Assembly: GCF_026914185.1 (NCBI RefSeq)
Contig: NC_070575.1
Coordinates: forward strand, 620,001-684,000
Length of the DNA: 64,000 nucleotides
From: Puccinia triticina
Lineage: Eukaryota > Basidiomycota > Pucciniomycetes > Pucciniales > Pucciniaceae
Reading direction: 5' to 3'
The notes beneath the pieces are model-generated. The model saw nothing but the letters and a program-made list of their open reading frames with translations, searched no databases and was not told where the DNA came from. Positions 45,803 to 57,360 of this stretch are shown here, one piece after another. Each line of letters starts with the position of its first letter. The stretch's first letter is position 1. The position numbers and the translations under genes were made by a program.

Positions 45803-48537
45803 TTACAGCCCATTTTCTGAACTTTCTTTGGCTTTATTGGAATTCTGATGGAGAAAAGAGAAATGGTCAAATTACTCACAAGGATGAGATAGTACCAAAT
45901 CAAGTTATTTTCAATCAACGAGCGATTAGGAGATTTCGCAGCGGCCAAAGAGATCGAAAACAGCTTCCCTACTAAGAAGGGGGATATGGCCCTTGCGAAT
46001 GAGGAGACTGACTAGAAAAACGAACCGCCTGTTCAGCTTTTTACTCAATCCGTCTCGTTTGTATATACTCAAAAAGGAGAAAGATAATAGAAAGGAAATA
46101 CTGAACTTGGCCGAGTCCATTGATAGAGCCCAGAGAAGCGGGATTCGGTGCGGAATCATTGATCAAAAGGGTCATGCAGACTATCAAACCGAAGAAAAAA
46201 CAGAATCAATTGCCTCGCCACTTAAGACGGCAGCAAAGCAGAACTACCACACCTATAGTCATATTGCCGATGCTCTTGATGGAAATGATAACAATCATTC
46301 CGATGATCGATGCGGTAGTGGCGGTGGATTTGTTGGGGTATAAGAGGGAAATGACTCGAACCATCGGCAAACCACAAAATGCAATGGGGGAAGATAGTCT
46401 GGAGATGCGATGCAAACGAACTACTCCCAAACGCCGGTGCAAGATGGGGAATAATACGCTCTGGACAACAAGGGCAACTACTCCGTTCGAACTGAGTGTC
46501 ATTCCTGGGATGGGAGTAAGTTTGGAAGGTCCACCTCAGGATGACTTTGAGATCACAGTCTATGATGTCCCTAGTCAATTCAGTCAAGTCGAGACAACGA
46601 GCTCACCAATCTGATCTAGAGTTAATCCGAGCCCACCGTCTTCCACGCCTGCATGGAACAGATTGAAAGAGAGAAATCTAAGTTTCAGTCGTACTCTTTC
46701 CATGAATTGGTCATCTTGAATGCTAGTTAGGGGAGCTGCAGGAAGACGACCTACGGGTGTATGAGAATAATGGGACGATCGCCATCCAAGCTGAGTTCTC
46801 AAGGGCCATGAAACCGAAACTGATCAACAGAGTCACTAAGTAGCTCGTCAATAGATCTTTCAAACTTTGGGCTCCTTCTGCCGGATTGGGTCTTTCCTGG
46901 GTTTCCAGACTATCATCCCGAGAAAGTTCAGCAGATCGTTTCTGCGCCTTTATCAGCTTGCTTGGTAAAGTCTAAGGGGCAATCAACTTAATTTCCATTA
47001 ACGCCGAGTGCTTGAAAAGTTGTCACGATGAAGGAAAAACAAGCTGTAATTGAGGAGGCTGACGAGACAGACCTCTTCTAAATAAAGTGTGCCCAGGACG
47101 ACAGCCAAGAGGTTGAAGAGTCCAGCCAAGAGACAAGGAACGAAGTAAGGATACGTCGAGAAGAAGGGGTACTTGGCGAAGATTGAGTTCGGATACTGCC
47201 TGGCGGGCTCGGCTGTGTATCCACCGATTGCAGGACCTATCATGAGGCCAAAGGCCCAGCACAATGGGAGAAGCGGGAAAGCTCTAAAAAAAGAAGGCTC
47301 AAACAGGTGCACTCTCTGGATTTCAAGCAGTTTTAGGCTGGAACAGATACCCACCGAGCTTTGTTACTCTCATCCGTGATCTCAGCCATCGAGCTCTTTT
47401 TTTTGTCAACGCAAAGACATTATAAGCCGCCTCGCGATATATGGACGAAGAGATCTCTAAGTACCTTGACTACGGCAATATTCCCTATGGCCAACAAGCA
47501 GTAAGCAGCGGAACGGAATCAAGCAAGCCGGAAAGATGCGAATAGAGGAAATATCGGTTTTCAGACTCACCATTCATAGCGCCAGCAAAAGATCTGGCGA
47601 TCACCAAACCGACGAATGTTCTTTGTAAGCCAAATGCGATAATCCCGATGGATAGACCCGTCAAGCCGGTCAAGAGCACCGGTTTCCGGCCGATCCGGTC
47701 CGACAATCGTCCCCAGAATAGCACTATCGTTGGGGTGACATCCGTGAGTTAAACATATCCCTTTGTTCGAGTCAATGAGAAACCCAAGCGGGTGGGACGT
47801 GCGAGGTGTGACTAACCGGTTGAGAATTGAGAAAGCGCAAAGAGACCTATGTACATAACACAAGTCAGCTCCAAAACCAAAATATTGGGCCCTATAATGG
47901 ATTGCGCCTACTTTCTATTACTCCGGCATACGTTCCAACTTGCGTCCTAGGCACAATATTCAAATCCTCTATCATTTTGCTTTTTTTTTCGATAAGTTTT
48001 GTAAAATAAGGGAGCAGTCATCAGCTGTGTGCGCTTGTGCCCAAGCACCCGAACATGATTATTTTTCTATGTTTCTTTTGATGTAGGACGGATAGAAAAT
48101 AGTGTCTTTTTGGGGTTGCCTCGTACTTGATGAATGGAAAGATCACGGTGAAGGAAATCGGCTCTGCAAGGGTAAAAGGTACGTATTCAGGATCAATTCG
48201 AAGGGTTTTTCTGGTAATGAGACATCATTTTCTGAGGTGATAGAGCAAACCGACCTGTTAGACGCATGAGACAGAGGACAAATATCTGTTTGAGAGGTAA
48301 TGGAGTTGGAGAGCAGTTAGAAACATCGGAGGTGTCATCCTGCTCGTTCGGGCGTTGAGATTGATCGAGTAGAAGGTCTGGCTCGAGCAGGAGGGGCTGA
48401 TAACTCGAAAATCGGAGGAAGGCTTGGTCAACAAGATGTATGTACCCGGGGAACACATTTGTTAGAAACGAACGGACTTGTTGAGCAGCAGCCGGCTGGC
48501 TGTGTCCCGGGGGGTTCGCCGAGGAAGCTCCCGCCAT
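45803..48537 (-). CDS. Major facilitator superfamily transporter (12-TM type)
   Basis: Fourteen exons read in consistent phase: 48537-48255, 48163-48127, 47979-47912, 47846-47817, 47723-47571, 47484-47465, 47395-47355, 47283-47073, 46941-46755, 46648-46607, 46504-46253, 46180-46107, 46011-45880 and 45844-45803, totalling 523 residues. Most donors and acceptors are canonical GT-AG; the donors at 47072 (GTCTGT) and 46106 (GTTCAG) are weak. MFS proteins move small solutes or drugs across membranes by proton exchange. Family motifs include EPISFTVIFPFI, VGTYAGVIESLFALSQ, the MFS signature WGRLSDRIGRKPVLLTGLTG, AMNGNIAVVK, WAFGLMIGPAIGGY, MTLLINDSAPNPASLGSING and FARAISPFLVGKLFSIS. Together these suit the fungal Tet/ZIFL-like branch; the substrate is unknown. 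Exon 6 is only 20 nt. Confidence 0.88.
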
Positions 48538-50085
48538 GGATTTTCGATCCTGGATTCTGTGCTCGTCCTAGCTGTCTATCCACCGTTGTCCTGCGCAGAT
48601 ACGACGACCGCTGTAGGGTTTCTGTGGCGGGGAGTGGAGAATGAGCAGGTTTCCGTTTTGTGTTGTAAAGAAATATTTATACATATGCTGGTTTTTCAAA
48701 CAAACACCTGTCAGCTCCACATCCGGATGCCGGGATGGTACGAAACCTTAATCAATCACCTTCCGAGAAATAGGTCAATCACAGTGACACTGACAAGACT
48801 GACATGGAAAAGTCTACATAAATAAGGGCGACAGGCCATGCCAAATAAAATGAAAGTGGTAGGATGTTGTAGGTGAGCACTACGGAGGTCGTCCATACAT
48901 GGATGATGGGACCGCTCAAGAGGCTCAAAAGACCCCTGTGGGGCCTGTGCAAAGACGGTCGCGGCACTAGTAAACAGACGTCAAAGTGTCCTGCGACGGC
49001 AATGCATTGTGAATTCACAAGAGCGTCCCCTGGCCACCCTTTGAAACGGAACAGACATCCAACTGATGGAACCAAGAATCTTGAGCTTGTGCCCCGGGAT
49101 GCTTATGTAGTGAGGCAGCCTGCTTTGCCCCGCTGACTCTTTTTCGTTCAACCCTGCATCATCTTCTCTTCATGCTCATTGCTGCGTAGGTGTGCTTGCT
49201 TCCCATGAATCACCAGGGGATGTATTTCAGCTTGCACATGATCAGCTCAAATCGTCGAAGCTCCAAATTGGGCTGCTCTAACAACCAACCAGGTCACGTT
49301 CCAACCTCACGCACCCCAGACTAGGGAACCGGACTTAGCGCCAACCACCCCTCATTTGCACCGTCGGACGAGATCAGACGAGGACGGACCCACCAGTTAC
49401 AGTTGCCCTGGAATCGACCAGTTATCGTTCAAAGATTACCACAACCTGGTGCAACCCTGGAGATGAGAATGAGGTATATTTTCTTCAATTCAAGCTAAGC
49501 ATGTAAACGCTAACAGAGGGAGCTGTCTCGATCACTAGACCTCGTCATTCAAGTAACTGAACCAGGTGACAATTGAAGAAAAGTAAAGACATAGTTTGAA
49601 GAATGATTAACTTTCCAAGGTTGCAATTTGGCGAGGTTGGTTTCAAGGCCAGCCGGGCCATTGGAATGGAACCAGATTGTGGACGATCAAATCCTAAAAT
49701 CTATTTGTTGTGTAGCGGCCGATTGAACGGCAATCATATTTGTAGTCACGTCTGGAGCCCCATTAACGGAAGTGACGAGTAATGAAATCAAGGCTTTCAA
49801 TGGTAGACAATTGATTGTTGCTTGTAACTTAACCTTCGAGGTGACTAACAACAATTTTTAGTAGGCTGTTAAATGCATTTAAACTTGGTCATGAGTGACC
49901 GGCCCCTAAGGGTGATACACTGTGATCATTGAAAGTTTTCATTATCGTATTGCTACCCCATTCGAGGCATGAAATGAAACGACTTGGAAGGCAAGGGGAT
50001 CCAGCTCTCATGGGAACGACCAATTGGCCGCAATCGCCTATCGTGTCAAGTATTTTCTGCAGCCGTACTTGGCCTGCCCATATCA
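48538..50085. other. Divergent intergenic region
   Basis: 1.5 kb between the MFS gene (minus) and the secreted-protein gene (plus), so it should hold both promoters. No repeat element or further gene is supported. Confidence 0.5.
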
Positions 50086-50094
50086 CTATATAAG
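50086..50094 (+). promoter_or_regulatory. Putative TATA box of the secreted-protein gene
   Basis: CTATATAAG lies about 210 bp upstream of the ATG at 50302, followed by a pyrimidine-rich leader that could be the 5' UTR. Confidence 0.55.
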
Positions 50095-50301
50095 TCGGCA
50101 ACACTCACGCCAAAATTAACCATTCTTTCCCCACAGCTCATCTTAGAAATAGATTCGATACATTTCTTACAACAAATTCATAACACTTGATAGCTTTTTC
50201 CCCCGCATAATCTCAAACAAATTATTGACTGGTCAATTTAATTTGGTACTACGCTCTAACTGGGACCTTATATTTTTCACACCGCGGTAAACATTCACAG
50301 G

Positions 50302-51199
50302 ATGATGTTGATTCACGTTTTGGGGTTACTCTATTTGACGGCAAATCCGCTTGTCACTCAAGCGGCGTCACACTTGTCATGGAGGGTGACAAGGTACGAG
50401 GCATTTCTTTCATTTTCTCTGATCAGCAATCAGGTACTCATATTTTTGATTTGGCAGGTTGTCTCCTCGTCATGAGGAGTTTTCACTCAAACAAGATCAA
50501 AAGGTTGAAAACCTTGAGAATTCCTTGAATGTTCTTGCTAGGCGAGCAAACGGGGACGTCATTGATGTCAAAAGGCTGTTTGACAAGGGAGACTGCCGCG
50601 ATCCCTCAGTAGTAGCTGGGTTTGGCCAAAACGGTCGCCAAAAGAAAGAATTCACTTTCCAGCCAAATGGCAAAAAGGCATATGCTCATGGAGAAGCCTT
50701 CAGTGAGCACTCTTTCTTGGTGAAAATGTATCACTATTGGCTAATTGTTTGTCCCTTATGCAAACAGACTTGGAAATCATCACCCAATGTAAGTCAATTT
50801 ATGCCTGGAAGGTCATGCATCAATCAGTTAACTCACTCAAATTGAAATCAACAAAAAATAGCCATATGTGATAAGATGTTAGATTGTGGAGCCAAGGAGA
50901 ATAATAAAGAAATCTTCAACAAATGTAAAGCATTGTCTAAAGAGATTGGCAAATCATTAGGCAATGCTGAAGGTGCTAAAAAATGGAATAAAGCAGTAAG
51001 TTACTTGAAATTGATTGCTTCAATATTTCTTTTTACTGTAAAATTTCAGGCATCTCACTGACCTCTTCATTTGAACTTTACAAAAATAAAATTATTCAAA
51101 ACTGTATGAAGTTGTAAGCCATGTTCCTCTTGAAAATTTCCTTTCACATTGATTAATGGACCTTGTTGCTAAATATTGCTTTTTCAACAGTGGTCTTGA
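50302..51199 (+). CDS. Small secreted protein, candidate effector
   Basis: Exons 50302-50393, 50458-50702, 50768-50788 (21 nt) and 50862-50995 are joined by GT-AG introns in consistent phase; a fifth exon at 51191 would end after two codons, giving about 166 residues. The first 22 or so residues form a signal peptide (LIHVLGLLYLTANPLVTQAA). The mature core has four cysteines (GDCRD, ICDK, LDCG, NKCK) around FDKGDC, GFGQNGRQKKEFTFQP and HGEAF...LEIITQSICDKM. This core resembles a small secreted family I associate with rust fungi. A Lys/Glu-rich frame (51200-51368, EKTEEKT repeats) follows in a different phase; it could be the true C-terminus if another splice is used. Function is unknown. Confidence 0.75.
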
Positions 51200-51369
51200 C
51201 AAAGGGACAGAAAATTCCAACACCCAGGATGGTGATGGAGACTCCAAGGAAAAAACAGATGAAGAAAAAAAGAGCAAAAAGAAGAATGAAAAGCCTAATG
51301 AAAAGACTGAAGAGAAGACTCAAGAAAAGACTGAAGAAAAGACTGAAGAAAAGAAGCCAGATAACTAGA

Positions 51370-52660
51370 CTTGGATTTTTTATTTACTAACTTTATTGAC
51401 TGTTGGTCCAGTACAGTTAAAAAAACATGCATTTTAATTTTGATGTATCTATAGTAGAATAAAAAATATCTTGAAGACTGAAGTATCAGAGCTGAGTCCA
51501 GATTACGTCAAAAAAATTATAATATTTAAACAGCATTCTAATTTCTAATACCAAGATATTTTCAATGCAAAAATTTCTTTACACTAACTTGACCAACCCC
51601 TTGCGGCTATTGGGCAATGGCTTGCTCCCAGAGGGACTTACATGCAAAGTAATATCCTGTCATGAGCCTTGAGCACTTTCCAGGTGTTTTTCACTCTTAG
51701 GACCAGTTTGGAGACATCTGTTGAATTTCTGTCTTCTTCTTACTTATACCTCTTCATGTTGTCTCTGAATTTATTCCTTATTGATTTTGTCTTTCTTTAA
51801 GTATCACTAGTAAGGTAATAGTACTTCTAGCTCACACCTTGTAGTCCATGAACCCTGAGTAGAAAATTTATGATAGTCATTTATATCTTCATGTGTAGTC
51901 TCAAAGAATGTACTTTATTCAAAATGGTTTCTTATTCATTTCATCTCAAAACCATAAATCTGTTGCATGTACATAGTCTATTTATATCATAGCATTGTCA
52001 TGCAAATCAAACCATATGTTCCCTTCCCTCTTTTTTTCCGCGCACCCAGCTGAGCCGCTTCCGGTCAGAAAACCATCCTCACTGCCCATCATTCTTGAGC
52101 CATTGAGCTCAATCTCTTTTCTTTGCTTCTCTTTGCGGCAAAAATCAGCTTAAGTTTCAACAACATCATACATGTAGGTGTTATATTTCAAGGGCGGAAG
52201 TTTGTCCATTGCTCAAAATTGTGGCACAAGGTAGGGCTTCAACAGAAATGGGAGCATCACTCTCTGGAGGTCCACATTGGAGAGAAATTACTTTTGCTCC
52301 TCTATGCCTCCGCAGAATCAATTTTTTTGTATTTCCCCTCTTCACAATTGGATCTGTGTGAGGCAGAACCTTGCCCAGGGAAGAGGAAGAAAATCCCGGA
52401 AATCCTTTTGAGGACCTTATCTACTGTCTGCGCACTAAACTGGATCACACACAGAGGAGAACCGGAATCCAAATGGGTGGAACTTGCAGCCCTGAGGCTA
52501 GAAAAACAACGATAAGACTGAGAAATAGGCGGACTTCTACATGACTGTGGCGCTCTCCTCTCTGTGGCAGGATCTAATGAATGAATTTGGATCACTGGCA
52601 GAGACAAAAAATCCAAAGAGCATACACCACGGGCGCACCAGAACGTCATCTGGAGGTATC
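51370..52660. other. No gene recognised
   Basis: Holds the presumed 3' UTR of the secreted-protein gene and AT-rich sequence. An open frame at 52123-52515 has no start context or recognisable domain. Confidence 0.4.
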
Positions 52661-52669
52661 CGCTGCCGT

Positions 52670-53290
52670 TGTTCTGACGGTTCGTCTGCCCACGGCGACA
52701 ACCGTTGGAGATTGGTACACATGTATGTTCGGGCAAACGTTGGGCCAACCAAGCCGTTGGCTAGGCGTTGGAGGTAATACCCGGAGCAGGTGCAAAATGT
52801 ACCCGGGTCACCCCGTCGCAGCCGGAGGCCTGGTGGCCCGGGCCGCCACCGCCACCTGCTGGGGGCCCGATCGGCAGGCACCGATACGCATGTTCTGGCC
52901 AGTGGCTTGCACAGCGGGCAATCGGGTGTCGCACGCAGTCCGCAGTGACACCCGCGTAAAGGGGGTCCCCTTGGCTTGGGTGTCGCTGCGGGCTGCGTGC
53001 GACATCCGATTGCCTGCTGTGTTGGCTGCAAGCAGTGCCAATGCCACTGGACGAGTGTAGTGAACTTGGCAAGCTGCCTTGCTCCAGGGCTACATGTACT
53101 GAGGGCAGCCAACCCCAGTTCAAGCCTTGGTGCTGGCAAAAGCAAATTTGCCAACAGCCGTTGGCAATTCACGGCTCAATCCGTTTGGTCATTGGTTTCA
53201 AAGTAACCGGTTGACCAACGGTCTGACCACCGTGGAGCCACCAACCGGGGTTTCTCACCAGTTTGCCAACGCCTGAGGGGTTGGCAAGAC
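52670..53290. repeat. GC-rich palindromic patch with a ~50-bp hairpin
   Basis: CAGCGGGCAATCGGGTGTCG (about 52913) pairs with CGACATCCGATTGCCTGCTG (about 53000) through arms of about 45 bp. CCAACGG/CCGTTGG words recur outside it, perhaps as worn inverted ends. Long open frames on both strands reflect the palindromic composition. Confidence 0.6.
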
Positions 53291-53685
53291 GGTTGAAGAG
53301 CTGGGCCGCGGGACCAACAGTCCCAATTCAAGAAAGTGCGCCCGTGGTGTAACTTCTTGAAAAAAATACAACTAGATTGAACTGTTGTGCGTGTGGCCAA
53401 CACTGTTGGTGGAGCTGGATGGAAGAGAGGGGATTGGGGTCTGAACAGGGGGATTGAAAGCAGCTGTGGTGGTGGAGGAGAAAGATTCTGTCAACCTCTC
53501 CTACAATACGCTAAGTTTCTCTAGAAACTCTTCAAAAATCAACAACATCCTGGCAAAGTGGCAGATTCAAAAAGAGCAGAGCTGGGCACTTCCGTCGGAC
53601 TAGGCTCTGCTTATGTTGCCTTGCAACCCAAATTGAGTGATCAAGGGGACTGAACTGCTTCCAATGTTTTCTCCAAAAGATCAAG

Positions 53686-54069
53686 GCCCTGTTTGAAGCC
53701 AATATAAATATAGGTGATATAATCATTTGTAAATTCAATAAAAAATACAAAACTCAACATAATGAATCCATTTTTTTTGTAGGAAACCTACATTACTGGT
53801 CTCATCAACTATGAAGTCAGATTTAACTGATTCAGCCATCTTCAGCACCATAATACCATTATATTGCTTTGTTTTGGTCAAAAGCGATATAATGGTACTA
53901 CAGTACTGAATATGGCTGAATCAGTTGAGTCTGACTTCATAATTGAAGAGACCAGTATTGTAGGTTGCCTAGAAAAAATATTTGGAGGCTATATGTTGAA
54001 TTTTGTAGTTTTCATTAAATTAACCAATCATTATATCACCTATATTTATATCAGCTCCAAACAAAGCCC
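53686..54069. mobile_element. Foldback-type MITE (GCCCTGTTTG ends)
   Basis: GCCCTGTTTGAAGCCAATAT at left pairs imperfectly with the right end (ATATCAGCTCCAAACAAAGCC). The arms extend for more than 100 bp (ATATAAATATAGGTGATATA pairs with its complement near 54040), and CAAG flanks both ends. Confidence 0.65.
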
Positions 54070-54379
54070 AAGACCTTTGTGATTAATTTCCGCAACCGGT
54101 TCAGATGAAGCAACAGACAAAGGACTATCATTAAGAAATTTCTCCACACAACTACAAGAAAGCCTAGCTTGGTCAAACATAATTTTTTGTGGTAAAATCA
54201 CAGAAAAGGCTTGATGAAAAAGCTCCTGGAGCCTCTCAACACAGCTCTAAACCCATTGAATTCTCCTGAGATAAGCTTGAAATGATTGAACTGAAAGATT
54301 GGCAAAAGATTGGATCATCCCAAACCACAGAGATGTTTTCTTTTTCTGACCAGAATTCAAGTAAATCTTCAAGATCTTG

Positions 54380-55200
54380 AACAGTGATTGGAGAAGCTGC
54401 TTCTTGTACCCATTACTCCAGCATTGAGACCTTGAGCTTTTCCTGGCCAAACTAATTCTCATTTCTGTCCAGCTGATACTCAGCTTTTTCCCAGTCCCCA
54501 TCTGAGGCTCAGCTTTGACCCAGAGCTTGGCCAGCTGATCAGGGTGTAATGGGGTTGGATTTGCGTTGAAAAACAGAGCCCAAACCCAACCAAACATTTA
54601 GTGTGGGTCAGGTTGGGTTGGGGCAGATTTGAAAATATGCTGCCCAAACCTGAACCCAACATCATACTATTTTGGGTCTAGGGTCAACCCAACCTATTAG
54701 GCACCAAAAACCCCCAGCTTGACTGTTAGAGGTGTCATAGTTGGTTCCCAGGCTGACCCCAATTAGAAAATAGGCTGTCCAAACCCAACCCAAAAATTTT
54801 CCCAGTTGGGTTGGGTTGAGTTTGGGTCATGTGATTTTCTCCCAAAATGTGCCTGAACCCAACCCGTTCTTGGGTTGCTTTTGGCTTGGCCCAACCCATT
54901 TACACCCTGACCAGCTGATGTTCAGCTTTGGCCCCAAGCTTGTCCAGCTGATGCTCAGCTTTGGTCCAAAGCTTGGCCATCTGTGGCCAGCTGATAGTTG
55001 GGCCAAAGATTAGCATCTGCTGAGCATCAGCTGATCCAGGCCAGTGACAAAGATGAGCAACAGCTGGGTGCAGGAAGAAATCTGAGCATCAGCTGTGCCA
55101 TGGCCAGAGCTGAGCATCAGATGGGCCATGGTGAAATCTGATAATCAGCTTGACCATGAGCATCAGCTGGGCCAGGGCCAAAGCTTACCCAATCAGCTGG
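54380..55200. repeat. Degenerate minisatellite (GCTGATGCTCAGCTTTGG type)
   Basis: Loosely repeating CAGCTGATGCTCAGCTTTGG words are the complement of the array at 0.1-1.1 kb, more diverged. An hAT-type MITE is inserted at 54539-54910. Confidence 0.6.
54539..54910. mobile_element. hAT-type MITE (TCAGGGTGTAA ends), intact copy
   Basis: Inverted ends TCAGGGTGTAA and TTTACACCCTGA are flanked by the exact 8-bp repeat CCAGCTGA (54531-54538 and 54911-54918). The 372-bp element is collinear with the outer shell of the 18.9-25.4 kb nest and contains GGGTCAACCCAACCTATTAG uninterrupted at the point where that copy was split. Confidence 0.9.
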
Positions 55201-55832
55201 CTGTGTCACAATGTGTACTTTGATGCATCAATGTGAGCTCTAGATGTGCTGGTGGAGTAGAAATGGAAGCAGCATTGGAGCAGTGTTTGAGCTGAAACCA
55301 AAGCTGCATCATGTCACTTGCCAGAAAGTGACTCCTTCTTTTCCTGGTGTTACTTAAAGATGTAGCAGTGGACAACTGAAGTTTTCCAAAATTCACTTGC
55401 AATCAAGTGATCATTAATTTTTTCCTGGTTTTGCCACAAGTGCCATCATGGAAAGCGATGAAACCAGCAGCTCCAACAGTGTCCTCTACAGCATGGCTTT
55501 CAGAGGCATTCACAATCTGAATCAAGAACCAGTGCCAGTTACAACCCTTTTTCTTTTCTTTGCATGAGGAAGAGAGGAAATTTCAGATGAGCCATTTCAA
55601 AATTCCAAGGAATTGATCCATTGTTCAATCTGAATAATGGTAATCTATCATATTTAAAAAAGTCTTTTATCTTGCAGAGAGCGGCCTACAGCGGAGAAAA
55701 GTGGCACTTGAAGCCTAGTTTTTATAACAAAGACCAAATTGAAAGAAAAGTAAGCAAGTTTTGGATTACAACTTGAAGTTTATTGATGAAGTAAGTTTGA
55801 TTATATCAATCTGAAGATTTCACAAGGGAGAT
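55201..55832. other. No gene recognised
   Basis: CACTTG...AAGTGA words followed by TTTTCCTGGTG occur twice (55315-55345 and 55395-55430) and recall 1210-1245, so this is probably part of the minisatellite-associated repeat. No coding region is supported. Confidence 0.4.
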
Positions 55833-57047
55833 TCAACTGAGACCAATGGGCATCTGATCAAATTTTTCTACGTAACAAGCAAAGATTTCGTTAATGAGGT
55901 ACTTGAAATCATGATTTAAATATCGGGTATTGTAGCAAGTATATGCCGAACGTGCTAATGAAGTTCTTGAGGAACCAATCCATTTTCCTAAGATGGTCCA
56001 ATAAAAGGGAGCAATGCTGTCGGTTATATCCAGATTTAATTTGTATAACACTGGTGTGCCCACTTTACGAGTTCTATCACTTGCCACGCTTGGATTTTTG
56101 ATAAGTCCCTGAACGTGCTCGTAAAACTGTTGCCATGCTGCTTGCCTCTGTGACTTGAATGTTTCCACACCTTGAGCTGGAATGAGTGTGTTGATCAAAT
56201 CTACATGGAAAAAATAGATAGGTAGTGTCTTCATGATGCGTTGTAAGTCGGCCTCTAAATATTCTGCCACTGGTGGAGGGTGTATGCTCCTGATTTCTGC
56301 TTGAAGGCTGTCCATAGAACCTTTGATCTCGTCGACACGATCAGTGTAGAGCGACCGCAATGGATAAATATGGTCATGACGGTTGGCTTGCACAATGAAC
56401 TTTTGCACAACGCTTCGCCTTCTATTTTTCAGATCCAGGAGATACTGTTCTTTTGAAACATCTGGTAGCCTGGCCTTACCAATTTGATTAAGGGAGATCT
56501 TGTTTCCCTTTTCGTTTACCAATTGAGAAAGAAAGCGGGAGACTTGCCCCTCCTCTATCTTGAGCATCTTGTATTCGTCTTTCCTTTCGTTACCAATTAA
56601 TCTAGAACCGCTTTTTAGTCTCAAACTTCGGATTGCTTCAAAGATCAATTGTTCGTCGCTTTCCTGTGGCCGTTGAGAATTGAAGATTTCAAAGGGTGGT
56701 GATTCTGGCAATGTGAATCCAGGACCAGTGGCGAAACGTTTGAAATCGTGCAGGTAGTCCGATTCTTGCATCATTTCGCTTTCCCGTGGCCGCTTAGAAT
56801 TGACGATTACGAAGGTTTGTGATCCCGGCAAGGTGAACGGACGAGTAGCGAAATGGTCGAAATCGTGCAGGTGATCCGATTCTTGCATCAGTTGAGCCCA
56901 TGTGTGGGAAGAGTTCGGATCATTTTCATACGCACATTGCACATTCTTCCAATATAATAAGCAGGTTAAAAGACAGAAAAGCCCCCGGAATGGAGCCCTG
57001 GTGGAGGTAGGGCGTGTGTATGAGGCAAGGCCTTGTCCCGAAGCCAT
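55833..57047 (-). CDS. Hypothetical secreted protein, 404 residues, intronless
   Basis: One uninterrupted frame from ATG (57047-57045) to TGA. A hydrophobic stretch at residues about 22-35 (GLFCLLTCLLYW) followed by small residues fits a signal peptide after an unusually long, basic N-terminal region. A 38-residue segment is duplicated early in the mature part: MQESDHLHDFDHFATRPF and MMQESDYLHDFKRFATGPGF, both ending in xRPxES. The rest is predicted alpha-helical and charged with no catalytic motif I recognise. Length, absence of introns and coding composition favour a real gene. Species-specific secreted protein is the best description; function unknown. Confidence 0.6.
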   Translation of the reverse strand: MASGQGLASYTRPTSTRAPFRGLFCLLTCLLYWKNVQCAYENDPNSSHTWAQLMQESDHLHDFDHFATRPFTLPGSQTFVIVNSKRPRESEMMQESDYLHDFKRFATGPGFTLPESPPFEIFNSQRPQESDEQLIFEAIRSLRLKSGSRLIGNERKDEYKMLKIEEGQVSRFLSQLVNEKGNKISLNQIGKARLPDVSKEQYLLDLKNRRRSVVQKFIVQANRHDHIYPLRSLYTDRVDEIKGSMDSLQAEIRSIHPPPVAEYLEADLQRIMKTLPIYFFHVDLINTLIPAQGVETFKSQRQAAWQQFYEHVQGLIKNPSVASDRTRKVGTPVLYKLNLDITDSIAPFYWTILGKWIGSSRTSLARSAYTCYNTRYLNHDFKYLINEIFACYVEKFDQMPIGLS

Positions 57048-57117
57048 GCGCGGAGTTGTCTATAGATTTGGATCGAGTGGATGGTCGCACAAACTGCTTT
57101 ACTTTTGGTCGCGAACT

Positions 57118-57245
57118 TAACACAAGTCCCTCCCTCACGCCTACGCTCGGGGGGGGGGGGGGGGGGGGGGGCCGAAGGGCCCGCCTCCGTCTCCTACAGA
57201 GAGTCCCTTCGGGACCCCCGTTCGAGAGGCTTTGTTAAGCTCGTT
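57118..57245. mobile_element. Foldback MITE (CTTAACACAAG type) with a G run
   Basis: AACTTAACACAAGTCCCTCC at left pairs with GAGGCTTTGTTAAGCTCG at right. A run of about 22 G lies at 57149-57170, a length that is prone to sequencing error. Confidence 0.55.
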
Positions 57246-57360
57246 TTGGTCGGCCTTCAGACTTCACAAACTGGTTTACTTTTGGTCGAACCCACCATGT
57301 CTGAAACTCCTCCCTTGAAACGAAGCGGTGAATACATTCAGCATTAGGGTCCAATTATAG

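Noticed and set aside
52537..53172. 211-residue minus frame and its plus-strand counterparts
   Set aside because: They come from a GC-rich hairpin region, which is open on both strands for the same reason.
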